DNA of 64,000 bases from Dyadobacter luteus (GCF_003383615.1 NZ_QNUL01000001.1:186001-250000); one strand, 5' to 3'; counted from the stretch's first letter, positions 1 through 9,245 are shown. The notes: generated from the letters alone by a model not told the origin. A program made the numbers and translations.

Positions 1-144
1 TGTTATTTTGGAACCATCCTCCACAATAACCACTTCGAAGTTGCGGTAGGTCTGAACAGACAGACATTGCAGCAACTCATTGAGCTCATCAGGTCGGTTA
101 TAAACCGGAATGATTACAGAATATTTACGATCCGTCAGTTGCAT
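1..144 (-). CDS. Glycosyltransferase family 2, N-terminal fragment
   Basis: Only the first 48 codons lie in the window; the gene continues beyond base 1. The visible protein reads YSVIIPVYNRPDELNELL and later FEVVIVEDGS. This is the opening beta strand and the first nucleotide-binding Asp region (VEDGS) of GT-A fold family 2 glycosyltransferases. These enzymes transfer sugars from nucleotide-sugar donors to polysaccharide, lipid or protein acceptors. The start ATG sits one base beyond the hemL stop codon, so the two genes are probably cotranscribed although functionally unrelated. The acceptor and donor cannot be judged from this fragment. Confidence 0.85.
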   Translation of the reverse strand, partial: MQLTDRKYSVIIPVYNRPDELNELLQCLSVQTYRNFEVVIVEDGSKIT

Positions 145-145
145 A

Positions 146-1441
146 TCAGCTGTTTAATGACGCTTTAAGCGCTACTTCATTGGCTTCTATAATTCTGTTT
201 ATATGCTGATCCTCCAAAGCGGTAGACAAGAACATACTTTCGAACTGAGATGGCCCCATATAAATACCCTGATCAAGCATAGCATGGAAATACTTTCCGA
301 ATGCAGGAAGATCCGAAGACTTGGCCGACGGGAAATCGGTTACAGTTTGATTGGTAAAAAACAGTGTAAACATAGAGCCGATATGGTTCACGGTGTAATC
401 CAGCCCCAGCTTCGCAATAGAGTTCTTAAATCCATTCGTCAGTTTCTCTCCCGATGCTTCCAGGGTAGTATATACCTCAGGATGCTCATTCAGATACGTG
501 AGCATAGCAAGACCTGCCGCCATAGCAATAGGATTACCCGACAATGTTCCTGCCTGGTACACAGGCCCTAGCGGAGAAACCCAATTCATGATTTCAGCTT
601 TACCCCCATAAGCTCCCACAGGCATTCCGCCTCCGATGATTTTACCCATCGTAGTAAGATCAGGTATTATTCCGAAACGCTGCTGCGCTCCTCCTTTTGA
701 CAAACGGAAACCCGTCATCACCTCATCGAAGATCAAAACAATACCTTCTTCATCACAAATGCGACGTAAACCTTCCAGAAAACCCGGCTCAGGCAACACG
801 CATCCCATGTTTCCTACAACGGGTTCCAGGATCAAAGCTGCCACATTTCCTTTGTTAGCATCTACCAACTGCTGAACAGCATTCAAATCATTATATGGGG
901 CCGTCAGTGTATCGCTGGCTACTCCTTTGGTCACTCCCGGACTATCCGGCGCTCCATGCGTAATAGCGCCACTTCCAGCAGCAATCAGGAAGCTATCTCC
1001 ATGACCATGGTAACACCCTTCAAATTTGATGATTTTATCACGACCTGTGAATCCACGGGCAACTCTGATCGCAGACATCGTTGCTTCTGTTCCCGAGTTA
1101 ACCATTCTCACCTTTTCAATGGAAGGCATCATACTCGTAATGAGTTCAGCGATCTCTACTTCCCTGCGCGTAGGAGCGCCGAAAGAAAAGGACCCTTGCA
1201 CTGCGTCCGAAACAGCCTTTTGAATCAATTCGTGGGCATGACCAAGAATCATCGGCCCCCATGAGTTGATCAGTTCTATATATTCATTTCCATCCTCATC
1301 ATATACGTAAGGACCTTTTGCGGATTTAATAAAAACGGGCGAACCACCTACAGCTCTAAATGCTCGTACCGGCGAATTCACTCCACCCGGGATAAATTTC
1401 TGTGCTCTTTCGAAAAGGTTCTTACTTGTTTCTCTGTTCAT
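146..1441 (-). CDS. hemL: Glutamate-1-semialdehyde 2,1-aminomutase
   Basis: HemL converts glutamate-1-semialdehyde to 5-aminolevulinate in the C5 route of tetrapyrrole synthesis, in the cytoplasm, using PLP or PMP. The 431-residue protein has the family start (SKNLFERAQKFIPGGVNSPVR), the substrate loop VNSGTEA (about 115-121), IFDEVMTGFR (238-247) and the PLP lysine in TTMGKIIGGGMP (K267). The length is normal. The reading frame extends 12 codons upstream, but conserved sequence begins at MNRETSKN, so I place the start at 1441. The downstream glycosyltransferase begins one base after the stop. Confidence 0.95.
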   Translation of the reverse strand: MNRETSKNLFERAQKFIPGGVNSPVRAFRAVGGSPVFIKSAKGPYVYDEDGNEYIELINSWGPMILGHAHELIQKAVSDAVQGSFSFGAPTRREVEIAELITSMMPSIEKVRMVNSGTEATMSAIRVARGFTGRDKIIKFEGCYHGHGDSFLIAAGSGAITHGAPDSPGVTKGVASDTLTAPYNDLNAVQQLVDANKGNVAALILEPVVGNMGCVLPEPGFLEGLRRICDEEGIVLIFDEVMTGFRLSKGGAQQRFGIIPDLTTMGKIIGGGMPVGAYGGKAEIMNWVSPLGPVYQAGTLSGNPIAMAAGLAMLTYLNEHPEVYTTLEASGEKLTNGFKNSIAKLGLDYTVNHIGSMFTLFFTNQTVTDFPSAKSSDLPAFGKYFHAMLDQGIYMGPSQFESMFLSTALEDQHINRIIEANEVALKASLNS

Positions 1442-1531
1442 TTCTATACTGATTCTATAGCTGTTGCGATACTTCAACAGTATCCAATTGCAAACTTTGA
1501 CTCTATTTTACTTATTTGTTGAAACTCTTTA

Positions 1532-3250
1532 CTAGTTAACGGGAATCCATTTTCCTCCACCATTATGCTTCAGAACCGGAGTCATTTGGTTATCGTTGGA
1601 TTTCGTATAATCGAAACCAGACAACAGATAGTCTTCTGTATGTTTGCGCATCTGAATGCCTTTCTTTACGCCGCTTTTATATTGATTGAGCATACGGCCA
1701 AAAAACAGAAGCTGATCGTATCCCTGATAAGAATAAACTGATGGAAAGGTATTGGTAGCGTTCCAGTAGGTTTTTTGAAATTCCCTGATGCCTTCTTTAT
1801 CCCGATCTACATAGTCCGTCTCAATCAGATACAGGCGTGAGCCGTATTTAGCCACTCTCGATTGCTGCAGATTGAAACTGGTAGATGTCGCCAATATTGG
1901 TGTCGTCAATAATTTACGCCCATTTAGCACATCAATCACGATTGCACCAGTACTCATATCTGTCGCAAACAAGGCAATATGGGCGGGTTTTGTTACTTCA
2001 AAAGTACCCATTTTAGATTCCAGCCATTCTCTTTCCGGACGGATTTTCAGCATTTCAATGACTTTACCACCTTTTGCTTTCCATTCATTGGCATACGAAA
2101 ATGCCATAGCAGAATCCTTGGAACTGGTGCCGTAATAAATGGCCGCAGATAATCCGGGAGCGATCGTTTTCATCCATTGAGCGCCCTTCTGAATCTGATA
2201 AGGAATCGCAGGATGTCCCAGATAAACATTCGGTCCTGCATTAAGCAAAGTCGCATCAGTTGAAAGCGGATTAAGCATCAGGATATCTGCACCGGAAGTT
2301 GCTTGTGCTGTTACATCAAAGGTTCCGGTATATAACGGCCCGATAACAAGGTCTGACTGACGAAACGACGAATTTTCAACAATATCCTTCATAGGTTTAG
2401 GATCATTACTCACATCATAGGCCCACAAATTCACCTCAATTCCCTCAGAATGAAGCTTTTCTTTTGCCAAAGTCAATCCCAGATAATAATCGTAAGCAAA
2501 CTGGTTGGTACGACGCTTAGATGCACTGAATTCATCCAGACGGAACGGCAATAACACTGAAACATCAAAACCCGTTTTTTTCCATTGGTTTTCATTTTTC
2601 GGAATCGTGTTTTTAGGCGCATCGGCAACCACAGCCTTTTCTTTTCTGCTTATCTTAAAATCCTTCTCCAACTGTGCCGCATATTGCAAATCTGTTTTCG
2701 AGGATTTGGGAGATGCCTCAATCAGCTGCACCAATACGACCGCGACCTCTCTGTCCGATGGATATAGCTTTTGAATATCACGCAGTTTGGCAATGTCATT
2801 CATCTTGTAGAAATGATATTGCTTTAAAGACTGCACATCTTTTCCCAGTGAAGAATCCTTCACTTTTTCCAGATACGACATAGCCTCTTTTGTTTGATTA
2901 TTCTCGAAGCTAAGCGCACCCAGCAGATAATAGGAGTCTGCGATTTTGGACCATCCCGGATATCTGCTCACCTGCTGTAGCAACATTTGCTTACTTTCCC
3001 GGTAACGCTTCAATTGAAAAGCCGACAAAGCATAATAATAATGAGCGTAAGGAGCCATAGCGGCATACGACGCGTCAGGGTTCGCAATGGTTAATGGCGA
3101 CAGCTTTTCCATTGCAGCTCCATAGCGTTGCTGCGCATAATCACTCAATGCTGCTTTGTATTTAGTTTCTGCCTGCGAAGTCCGCTGTCCAAACGATTCT
3201 CCGATATAGCAAAGTGGTAATATCAATATTAAAAAAATCCTCAATTTCAT
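1532..3250 (-). CDS. TPR plus type-1 periplasmic-binding-fold envelope protein
   Basis: A 572-residue exported protein with a signal peptide (residues 1-21, ending SFG-Q). Residues about 25-190 contain tetratricopeptide-like helices (for example YAHYYYALSAFQLKRYRESK and YYLLGALSFENNQTKEAM). Residues about 230-560 resemble the type-1 periplasmic binding fold seen in Leu/Ile/Val-binding proteins (VIGPLYTG, MLNPLSTD, YLGHPAIPYQIQKGAQW). No ABC permease or ATPase lies nearby, so a solute-uptake role is unlikely. The domain order matches LpoA, the lipoprotein activator of peptidoglycan synthase PBP1A, but no lipobox cysteine is visible. The substrate or partner is unknown. The neighbours hemL and yidC give no further clue. 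Confidence 0.8.
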   Translation of the reverse strand: MKLRIFLILILPLCYIGESFGQRTSQAETKYKAALSDYAQQRYGAAMEKLSPLTIANPDASYAAMAPYAHYYYALSAFQLKRYRESKQMLLQQVSRYPGWSKIADSYYLLGALSFENNQTKEAMSYLEKVKDSSLGKDVQSLKQYHFYKMNDIAKLRDIQKLYPSDREVAVVLVQLIEASPKSSKTDLQYAAQLEKDFKISRKEKAVVADAPKNTIPKNENQWKKTGFDVSVLLPFRLDEFSASKRRTNQFAYDYYLGLTLAKEKLHSEGIEVNLWAYDVSNDPKPMKDIVENSSFRQSDLVIGPLYTGTFDVTAQATSGADILMLNPLSTDATLLNAGPNVYLGHPAIPYQIQKGAQWMKTIAPGLSAAIYYGTSSKDSAMAFSYANEWKAKGGKVIEMLKIRPEREWLESKMGTFEVTKPAHIALFATDMSTGAIVIDVLNGRKLLTTPILATSTSFNLQQSRVAKYGSRLYLIETDYVDRDKEGIREFQKTYWNATNTFPSVYSYQGYDQLLFFGRMLNQYKSGVKKGIQMRKHTEDYLLSGFDYTKSNDNQMTPVLKHNGGGKWIPVN

Positions 3251-3303
3251 TGGCCTGTATACATTACTGGTTTGACCGGAAAATTACAAAAACTGATCAT
3301 ACC

Positions 3304-3347
3304 GAAAAAAGAACGGGCAATGTTTCATTGCAGAAACATTGCCCGTT
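3304..3347 (-). terminator. Intrinsic terminator downstream of yidC
   Basis: A perfect 14-bp inverted repeat (3312-3325 with 3334-3347, loop of 8) lies 20 bases past the yidC stop. On the minus strand it is followed by a run of T residues (A tract at 3305-3310). This is a strong Rho-independent terminator for yidC. Confidence 0.85.
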
Positions 3348-3367
3348 ACAACAACTAATACTTAAAA

Positions 3368-5194
3368 TTATTTCTTTTTAGCGCGCTTTTCGAGTTCAGC
3401 TTGTTTTCTTTTAGCCTCCTCAGCAGCCTGCAAAGACTTTTCAAGATACTTCTGGAACTTCGTTTGCTTCTTCTCTCCCGATGCATTCTTTCTGCGATTT
3501 TCGTCCAGAATAGCACGGATTTTATCTTCATTCACAAACTTCTTGATCAGAAGCTGTTGTCCGATGGTAACAATGTTCGAAACAAAGTAGTAGAAAGTCA
3601 AACCTGCCGGGAATGAGTTCAGAATGAACATGAACATCAAAGGCATGATATAACTCAACATTTTCATGTTTACCGGACCTGGCTGTGTTGGCGTGATCTG
3701 GTTGTTGTAATACGCATAACCGATACTTGATGCGGTCATCATGATCGTAAACAAGCTAATGTGGTTTCCTATTCCGAAAGGAATTGTAAACGGTAACTTA
3801 AAGAACGAGTCATAAGTAGACAAGTCATTTGACCACAGGAAATGCTCTTGTCTCAATTCAATCAGGTTCGGGAACAAGAAGAACAAAGAGAACAAAATAG
3901 GCATTGTGGCGAGTACCGGAATACATCCGCTTAAAGGACTTACTCCCACCTGTTGATACAATTGCATTTGATCCTGCTGCTGTTTAGCCATATCATCAGG
4001 GTTTTTCTGACGAATCTCTTCCAACTCAGGTGCTAGCATCTTCATTTTTGCCATACTCATATACGATTTGTATGTAAGCGGCATCAGCAATGTTTTAACA
4101 AATAACACAAGGCAGATGATCAACAAACCATAGTTGGAAATAAATGTTTCCAGGAAGTTGAAAAGAGGTACAAGGATAAACTTGTTGATAGGCTTAAGGA
4201 AAGCGTAGCCCAGATAAACGTTCTGGTCAAAGTTTTCAGCCTGAACCTTATCTATGACATGGTATTCGTTCGGTCCAAGGTAGAACTGGTAATTAGCTTC
4301 TCCGCTCTGAACAGCCGACAAAGGAATACCTGCCATCACACCCATGGTTTTCACAACCACAGAATCAGCCGGATTTACATCAGCCTTCAAAGATACATTT
4401 GACATCGGATGCTTGTTGGCAATCAGACCTGCGAGGAAGTACTTGTGTTTGATGGTAAACCATTTCACAGGATCAGCCGTCTGCGCCTGCTCAGCAGCGG
4501 TTGGGCTTGTTGCAAGGCTATTCAGCTCATCAGTGTAGTAGTTAATCGTAACTACTTCACGGTTTTTGTGCATATCATTTTCCAATTGCAACAGGTCATT
4601 CTTCCAGTCGAACTGAACGAATTTGTTAGCCTGTCCTACTCCGTTGGATTTGATACCATAACCGATCACATACCCACTTCCACGTACAGTGTAAGTCTGC
4701 TCTACAACCTGATTGTTAGGCAATGTTGCACGGTAAGTCACCACTGCCGAATCATTGGCAGCCAATGTCTTACCTTGTGCTTCTGTAGTAAAAAACAAAT
4801 CAGTAAGTCTTACATCACCCGTTTGGGTAGGCAGGTCAATCTGAAATTTGTTATGATTTTCAGCAATCAGATAAAGTGGTTTCTGATCAAATGTTTTATA
4901 TTTTTTCAACATCACCTCTTTCATCACTCCACCCTTGTTGGTGAAAACGATGCGGGCATCTTCTGTTTCAAAAACTATATCTTTTGCAGCAACCGGTGCC
5001 ACAGCTCCGGAATCAGCACCAGTGAGTTGAACAACTGCTGTGTCAGCGCTGGCTGCATTTGCTACTGAAGATTTGGGGGTATCGTTTTTTACCTGGGCTA
5101 CAGGTGTCGGCTCCGCGGGTTTTGGAACCAGCATCTGGTAACCTATCAGCATTAGCATGATGAGTACTAAGCCAACTATAAAATTTTTATCCAT
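3368..5194 (-). CDS. yidC: Membrane protein insertase YidC
   Basis: YidC inserts and folds inner-membrane proteins, alone or with SecYEG. The 608-residue protein begins with the N-terminal TM segment (about 5-24), followed by the periplasmic beta-sandwich domain (about 60-350). It then has the conserved 60KD_IMP membrane core (about 360-580) with NYGLLIICLVLFVKTLLMPL, the cytoplasmic coiled region around SMAKMKMLAPELEEIRQK, and SPLSGCIPVLATMPILFSLF. The tail is Lys-rich (KRKQAELEKRAKKK), common in Bacteroidota YidC and probably for ribosome contact. It has its own promoter element and terminator, so it is probably monocistronic although pyrG lies just upstream on the same strand. Confidence 0.97.
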   Translation of the reverse strand: MDKNFIVGLVLIMLMLIGYQMLVPKPAEPTPVAQVKNDTPKSSVANAASADTAVVQLTGADSGAVAPVAAKDIVFETEDARIVFTNKGGVMKEVMLKKYKTFDQKPLYLIAENHNKFQIDLPTQTGDVRLTDLFFTTEAQGKTLAANDSAVVTYRATLPNNQVVEQTYTVRGSGYVIGYGIKSNGVGQANKFVQFDWKNDLLQLENDMHKNREVVTINYYTDELNSLATSPTAAEQAQTADPVKWFTIKHKYFLAGLIANKHPMSNVSLKADVNPADSVVVKTMGVMAGIPLSAVQSGEANYQFYLGPNEYHVIDKVQAENFDQNVYLGYAFLKPINKFILVPLFNFLETFISNYGLLIICLVLFVKTLLMPLTYKSYMSMAKMKMLAPELEEIRQKNPDDMAKQQQDQMQLYQQVGVSPLSGCIPVLATMPILFSLFFLFPNLIELRQEHFLWSNDLSTYDSFFKLPFTIPFGIGNHISLFTIMMTASSIGYAYYNNQITPTQPGPVNMKMLSYIMPLMFMFILNSFPAGLTFYYFVSNIVTIGQQLLIKKFVNEDKIRAILDENRRKNASGEKKQTKFQKYLEKSLQAAEEAKRKQAELEKRAKKK

Positions 5195-5238
5195 TCTAAA
5201 CTTTAAATTATTGAAAAAGTAAACCCTGTTTGGGAGCG

Positions 5239-5246
5239 CAAAGGTA
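5239..5246 (-). promoter_or_regulatory. Putative -7 element of yidC promoter
   Basis: On the minus strand this reads TACCTTTG, an exact match to the Bacteroidota sigma-A -7 consensus TAnnTTTG, about 45 bases upstream of the yidC ATG. No convincing -33 TTG is present at normal spacing, so this is a candidate only. Confidence 0.5.
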
Positions 5247-5271
5247 ATAAGTTTTTCCCGACTGCCCGTTT

Positions 5272-5296
5272 AAAAACAGCGGATTACTCCACTGTT
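5272..5296 (-). terminator. Putative terminator of pyrG
   Basis: An 8-bp stem with one mismatch or G-U pair (5275-5282 with 5289-5296, loop of 6) overlaps the end of the pyrG stop codon. On the minus strand it is followed by a short T run. It is weaker than the yidC terminator. Confidence 0.45.
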
Positions 5297-6942
5297 CAGG
5301 AAATTACAGATCTCTTGTTCTGAGAATAAGTCAGAGCTGCTTTAACGAAACTCACAAATATTGGATGTGGATTCATTACGGTGCTTTTCAGTTCAGGGTG
5401 AAATTGTACACCCATATAGAACGGATGCTCAGGGATTTCTACCATTTCCACCAAGTTGTTTTCAGGGTTAATCCCTGTAGCAAGCAACCCTTTTTCCTCA
5501 AAATTCTTAAGGTAGGCGTTATTGAATTCGTACCGGTGACGGTGTCTTTCTTTGATGTTCACTTTGCCGTAGATGCGGTTCGCAAGTGAATCCTTCTTAA
5601 TCTTACACGGATATGATCCCAAACGCATCGTTCCTCCTTTGTTAGAAACGTCTTTCTGATCTTCCATAAGGTGAATCACGGGGAATTCAGTAGCTGAGTC
5701 CATCTCAACAGAGTGAGCCGTGTCCCAACCAATTACATTTCTGGCAAACTCAATCACTGCCATTTGCATTCCGAGACAGATTCCGAAGAATGGAATTTTG
5801 TTTTCACGAACATGCTGAATTGCCGCTATTTTACCATCAATACCTCTTTCTCCGAAGCCCGGCGCAACAAGCACTCCATCCAGCCCATCCAGTTTTTCTA
5901 AAACATTAGTTTCAGTAAGACCCTCAGAATGAATCCATTTGATGTTTACCTTACACTCATTGGCGGCACCTGCATGAATGAATGATTCTACAATTGATTT
6001 ATAGGCATCATGCAATTCAACGTATTTACCAACCAACCCTATAGTGATCGAATCCAGCGGATTTTTAAGTCTTGAAAGGAACGTTTTCCATGCATCCAGA
6101 TCCAGATCTTTGTCATTATAGATGTCAAGCATATACAATGCACGCTGATCCAATCTCTCCTTTAGCATCAAAAGTGGTACTGCATAAATAGTATCAGCAT
6201 CCATTGCCTCTATTACCGAGTTGATCTGTACGTTACAGAACAATGCAATTTTTTTACGGATATCGTAAGGTAACGGATGTTCAGTACGGCAAACCAGGAT
6301 ATCAGGCTGAATACCTGCTTCCTGAAGCATTCTTACCGAGTGCTGAGTTGGTTTGGTCTTAAGTTCTCCTGCTGAGTTCAGATAAGGAATAAGTGTCAGG
6401 TGAATGATCAGTGTATCCTTTTCATTCATTTCAAATTTTACCTGACGGACAGCTTCTAGGAATGGCAGAGATTCAATATCACCCACACAGCCACCGATTT
6501 CTGTAATAACAATATCATAATCACCGGTTTGCCCCAAAAGAAGCATGTTTCTTTTAAGCTCATCCGTAATATGCGGAACAACTTGAACTGTTTTTCCAAG
6601 GAAGTCTCCCCTTCTTTCAGCTGTGATTACGTTGTGGTAAATCCGGCCTGTAGTAACATTGTTTGCCTGTGAAGTGCGGACATTAAGAAAACGCTCGTAG
6701 TGCCCAAGGTCAAGATCTGTTTCGGCACCATCGTCCGTTACGTAGCACTCACCATGCTCGTAAGGATTCATTGTTCCCGGATCAATATTCAGATATGGAT
6801 CAAACTTTTGAATTGTGACTGAGAGACCTCTGGCTTGCAGCAATTTGGCCAATGAGGAGGCAATTATTCCTTTGCCAAGTGAGGATGTTACACCGCCCGT
6901 AACGAAAATGTACTTAGCGGTCTTTCGTGCTTTGGAAGCCAT
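5296..6942 (-). CDS. pyrG: CTP synthase (glutamine hydrolysing)
   Basis: PyrG makes CTP from UTP, ATP and glutamine in pyrimidine nucleotide synthesis. The protein has the amidoligase domain (YIFVTGGVTSSLGKGI near the N terminus, the UTP/CTP-binding region with GTMNPYEHGE, and EIGGCVGDIESLPFLEA). It also has the class-I glutamine amidotransferase domain with the nucleophile elbow FFGICLGMQ and the distal GVQFHPE His/Glu. The length is 548 residues from the chosen ATG. The frame is open 12 codons further upstream, but the -7 element and family alignment favour MASKARKTAKYIF as the start. Confidence 0.97.
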   Translation of the reverse strand: MASKARKTAKYIFVTGGVTSSLGKGIIASSLAKLLQARGLSVTIQKFDPYLNIDPGTMNPYEHGECYVTDDGAETDLDLGHYERFLNVRTSQANNVTTGRIYHNVITAERRGDFLGKTVQVVPHITDELKRNMLLLGQTGDYDIVITEIGGCVGDIESLPFLEAVRQVKFEMNEKDTLIIHLTLIPYLNSAGELKTKPTQHSVRMLQEAGIQPDILVCRTEHPLPYDIRKKIALFCNVQINSVIEAMDADTIYAVPLLMLKERLDQRALYMLDIYNDKDLDLDAWKTFLSRLKNPLDSITIGLVGKYVELHDAYKSIVESFIHAGAANECKVNIKWIHSEGLTETNVLEKLDGLDGVLVAPGFGERGIDGKIAAIQHVRENKIPFFGICLGMQMAVIEFARNVIGWDTAHSVEMDSATEFPVIHLMEDQKDVSNKGGTMRLGSYPCKIKKDSLANRIYGKVNIKERHRHRYEFNNAYLKNFEEKGLLATGINPENNLVEMVEIPEHPFYMGVQFHPELKSTVMNPHPIFVSFVKAALTYSQNKRSVIS

Positions 6943-6975
6943 AAGACTTTGCTTTTTTTCTATGATTACGGGATA

Positions 6976-6983
6976 CAAAGGTA
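6976..6983 (-). promoter_or_regulatory. Putative -7 element of pyrG promoter
   Basis: On the minus strand this reads TACCTTTG, an exact TAnnTTTG match 34 bases before the chosen pyrG ATG. The same octamer precedes yidC. The resulting short leader supports the start at 6942 rather than the longer frame. Confidence 0.55.
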
Positions 6984-7295
6984 CAGCAAAAAATGGTAGA
7001 TTTTTAAGCTGTCTTCACGAAATATTTGTTTCTGCGGGCTTAATGAATTGTAAGTCTATACTGTTAACCCACGAAATATTTTTTCCAAAGCGGTAATTCC
7101 ATTGGTTTAATACCAGCAAATAGTACATAAATACTGTTGGTATGCAGATCAAAATGACTCAATTTTCATGAAAGCATGGCAAAAATCGTCACAGATTAAC
7201 TTTCAACAACAAGTCGCCCCGACTTCATTTTTGTACTTTTCCGCATTGCGTTCAAATCACGTTAAAGTAAATTTGATACTGGTCAGCAATAGAAG

Positions 7296-7335
7296 CAGCC
7301 GCTCTGTTCACAAAAATTTGTGAACAGAGCGGCTG
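7296..7335 (-). terminator. Strong hairpin downstream of nspC
   Basis: A near-perfect inverted repeat of about 19 bp (cagccgctctgttcaca with its complement) with a tiny AT loop lies 37 bases past the nspC stop. Flanking T tracts are short on both strands, but the stem is very stable. It probably terminates nspC transcription. Confidence 0.7.
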
Positions 7336-7371
7336 TCTTTAATCCTTTCAACCGGATTTTAAATCTTTATC

Positions 7372-8529
7372 TTAAGAAAGACGATCCTTGAAACTCTCGT
7401 ATCCATACGATCGGATCAGCTTAAAATCACCGTTTCTAGTCACCATACCAATCGAAGGTAAATTAACACCGTTAAATGTTGTTGTTTTCACCATGGTATA
7501 GTGGATCATATCTTCAAAAATCAACTGATCTCCTGCCTGCAATGGCTGGTCAAAAGAATAGTCACCCATAAAGTCTCCAGCAAGGCAGGTCATCCCCCCC
7601 AGTCTATAGGTAGGCTTATCCGCAACAGCTTCCTGATGGGCATTCCTGATTACCGGCTTGTAAGGCATTTCCAATGTATCAGGCATGTGAGCTGCAAACG
7701 ATGTATCCAAAATCGCAACTTCAATTCCCTGACTGTCCATCACATCCAGCACAGTTGTCACCAATTCACCAGTCCTCCAGGCAATGGCAGAACCTGGTTC
7801 CAGTATTACATCCAGATTATATTTCTCACGAATCGATTTAACCAAACCGATCAGTTTTTCAATATCATAACCTTCGCGCGTCATCAAATGACCACCGCCC
7901 ATATTGAGCCATTTCGCCTGATGAAGCAAGTCTCCGAACTTATCTTCCAGCGCAGCCAGTGTACGTTCTAACGTATCAGAACCATTTTCGCATAGGGTAT
8001 GAAAATGAATTCCCTCCACCCCTGCCGGCAGAGTGTCCGGCAACTTATCTCTTGTCACTCCCAAACGTGAACCAGGTACGCAAGGATTATACATATCTGT
8101 AGCTACTTCAGAGTACTGCGGGTTCACCCGAATACCGCATGAGAGTGAATGGGAAGGATTCTGCTTTTTGAAATCTTCAACGCGATCTTTAAAACGTTCC
8201 CATTGCGTTAAAGAATTGAAGGTAATATGACTGCTTCTTTCCAATATTTCAGAAAACTCCTGATCCAGATAAGCAGGCATATAGGTGTGCGCCTTGTAAC
8301 CCATAAAATCATTGATCAGCTTCACTTCATTCAATGAACTTGCCGTTGCTCCTCTGAGGTATTCCTTTACAATAGGAAACGCGCTGTACATAGAAAAGCC
8401 CTTCAACGCAAGAATGATAGTACACCCTGCCTGCTTCTGCACAGAATCAATGAGTTCCAGATTACTTCTTAACAGGTTCTCTTGCAAGACAAAACAGGGG
8501 GACGGGATTTGGTTGTAATCAAATGACAT
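7372..8529 (-). CDS. nspC: Carboxynorspermidine decarboxylase
   Basis: NspC is a fold-III PLP decarboxylase (alanine racemase/ornithine decarboxylase superfamily). It converts carboxynorspermidine or carboxyspermidine to norspermidine or spermidine in the alternative polyamine pathway used by most Bacteroidota. Evidence is the N-terminal IPSPCFVLQENLL, the PLP lysine in ILALKGFSMY (K43), NMGGGHLMT phosphate-binding glycines, LEPGSAIAWRTG and the C-terminal GGMTCLAGDFMGDY with the catalytic Cys/Asp. The length, 385 residues, is normal. The partner dehydrogenase (carboxynorspermidine synthase) is not in this window. A good promoter lies upstream. Confidence 0.93.
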   Translation of the reverse strand: MSFDYNQIPSPCFVLQENLLRSNLELIDSVQKQAGCTIILALKGFSMYSAFPIVKEYLRGATASSLNEVKLINDFMGYKAHTYMPAYLDQEFSEILERSSHITFNSLTQWERFKDRVEDFKKQNPSHSLSCGIRVNPQYSEVATDMYNPCVPGSRLGVTRDKLPDTLPAGVEGIHFHTLCENGSDTLERTLAALEDKFGDLLHQAKWLNMGGGHLMTREGYDIEKLIGLVKSIREKYNLDVILEPGSAIAWRTGELVTTVLDVMDSQGIEVAILDTSFAAHMPDTLEMPYKPVIRNAHQEAVADKPTYRLGGMTCLAGDFMGDYSFDQPLQAGDQLIFEDMIHYTMVKTTTFNGVNLPSIGMVTRNGDFKLIRSYGYESFKDRLS

Positions 8530-8591
8530 TTTTCAAAAATAAATAGAATGATGAGACAACAGCGAAAGACATTGTTTCTTTACTTTTACAA

Positions 8592-8624
8592 CAAAAGTAG
8601 AGCATTGAGGTTCGATAATATCAA
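8592..8624 (-). promoter_or_regulatory. Putative nspC promoter
   Basis: On the minus strand TTG (8622-8624) is followed after 22 bases by TACTTTTG (8592-8599). This fits the Bacteroidota TTG / TAnnTTTG promoter pattern with a spacer about one base long. It would give a leader of roughly 55 bases before nspC. The -7 half also lies in a 7-bp inverted repeat (8581-8599). Confidence 0.5.
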
Positions 8625-8657
8625 TTCATTTTCATTTTATAACATATTCATAATCGG

Positions 8658-9245
8658 ATGGCCTTTTTAGTGCTGGATGTAGAAATGACAGGACCAGAGC
8701 CTGGCTGGAATGAAATCATTCAGATCGGAGCCGAATTTTTTGATGACCAGTGGCAGTCACGCGGCACGTATCTGCAAAATGTATACCCGGAAAACGAAGA
8801 GGCGTTTTCATCAAGGTCCGAAGAAATTCACGGTTTATCGATGGATGACCTGGAAGATGCTCCCATGATTTATGATGTTTTGCCGGAGTTTGAGAAATGG
8901 ATTAAGAAACTTAATTCAGGCAAACCGAACTTATCTAATGTCATCATCTGCGGACAAAGCGTGATTAACGACATTAATTTTCTGAGGTACTCGTATCAAA
9001 ACGAAAAGATGAAATGGTCGTTCTCCAATAAAATGCTTGATCTGCACACTGTATCCTATTTGTTTTTTCAGATTCTGGAAAAAAACGGAAAGCAGGTTCC
9101 GCGCTCGCTTAGTCTGGGATCCGTTTCTGCCTACTTCGGATTTGACCGTGAAGAAGATACGCATAATGCACTGGAAGACGCTCAACTCACTGCGAAATGC
9201 TTTAAGGAGTTTTTCAAACTTATTGATCAGGTAAAACTGGTATGA
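8658..9245 (+). CDS. DEDDh 3'-5' exonuclease
   Basis: A 195-residue member of the DnaQ/Exonuclease X-T family, which removes nucleotides from the 3' ends of DNA or RNA. The four metal ligands and the catalytic His are visible: D7 and E9 in LVLDVEMTG, D105 in VINDINFLR, and H169 plus D174 in HNALEDAQ (DEDDh class). No polymerase domain is attached. The stop codon overlaps the start of the next gene in an ATGA arrangement, so translation of the two is probably coupled. The substrate, and whether it is a proofreading, repair or RNase T-like enzyme, cannot be settled. Confidence 0.88.
   Translation: MAFLVLDVEMTGPEPGWNEIIQIGAEFFDDQWQSRGTYLQNVYPENEEAFSSRSEEIHGLSMDDLEDAPMIYDVLPEFEKWIKKLNSGKPNLSNVIICGQSVINDINFLRYSYQNEKMKWSFSNKMLDLHTVSYLFFQILEKNGKQVPRSLSLGSVSAYFGFDREEDTHNALEDAQLTAKCFKEFFKLIDQVKLV

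Larger units (their letters stand above)
6943..7371. other. Intergenic region between pyrG and nspC
   Basis: A 429-bp gap on the minus-strand side of nspC. It contains the pyrG -7 element at its left end and a strong 19-bp hairpin at its right end. The remaining 300 bases or so show no convincing reading frame, RNA gene or repeat. Confidence 0.6.

Noticed and set aside
1442..1477. Longer hemL start (12 extra codons)
   Set aside because: The extra residues are not like the family N terminus, which begins at MNRETSKN.
4409..5068. 219-codon plus-strand frame opposite yidC
   Set aside because: It is the antisense shadow of the conserved yidC gene, with no family pattern and no plausible start context.
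6943..6978. Longer pyrG start (12 extra codons)
   Set aside because: The -7 element at 6976-6983 would fall inside the coding region, and the family starts at the inner ATG.
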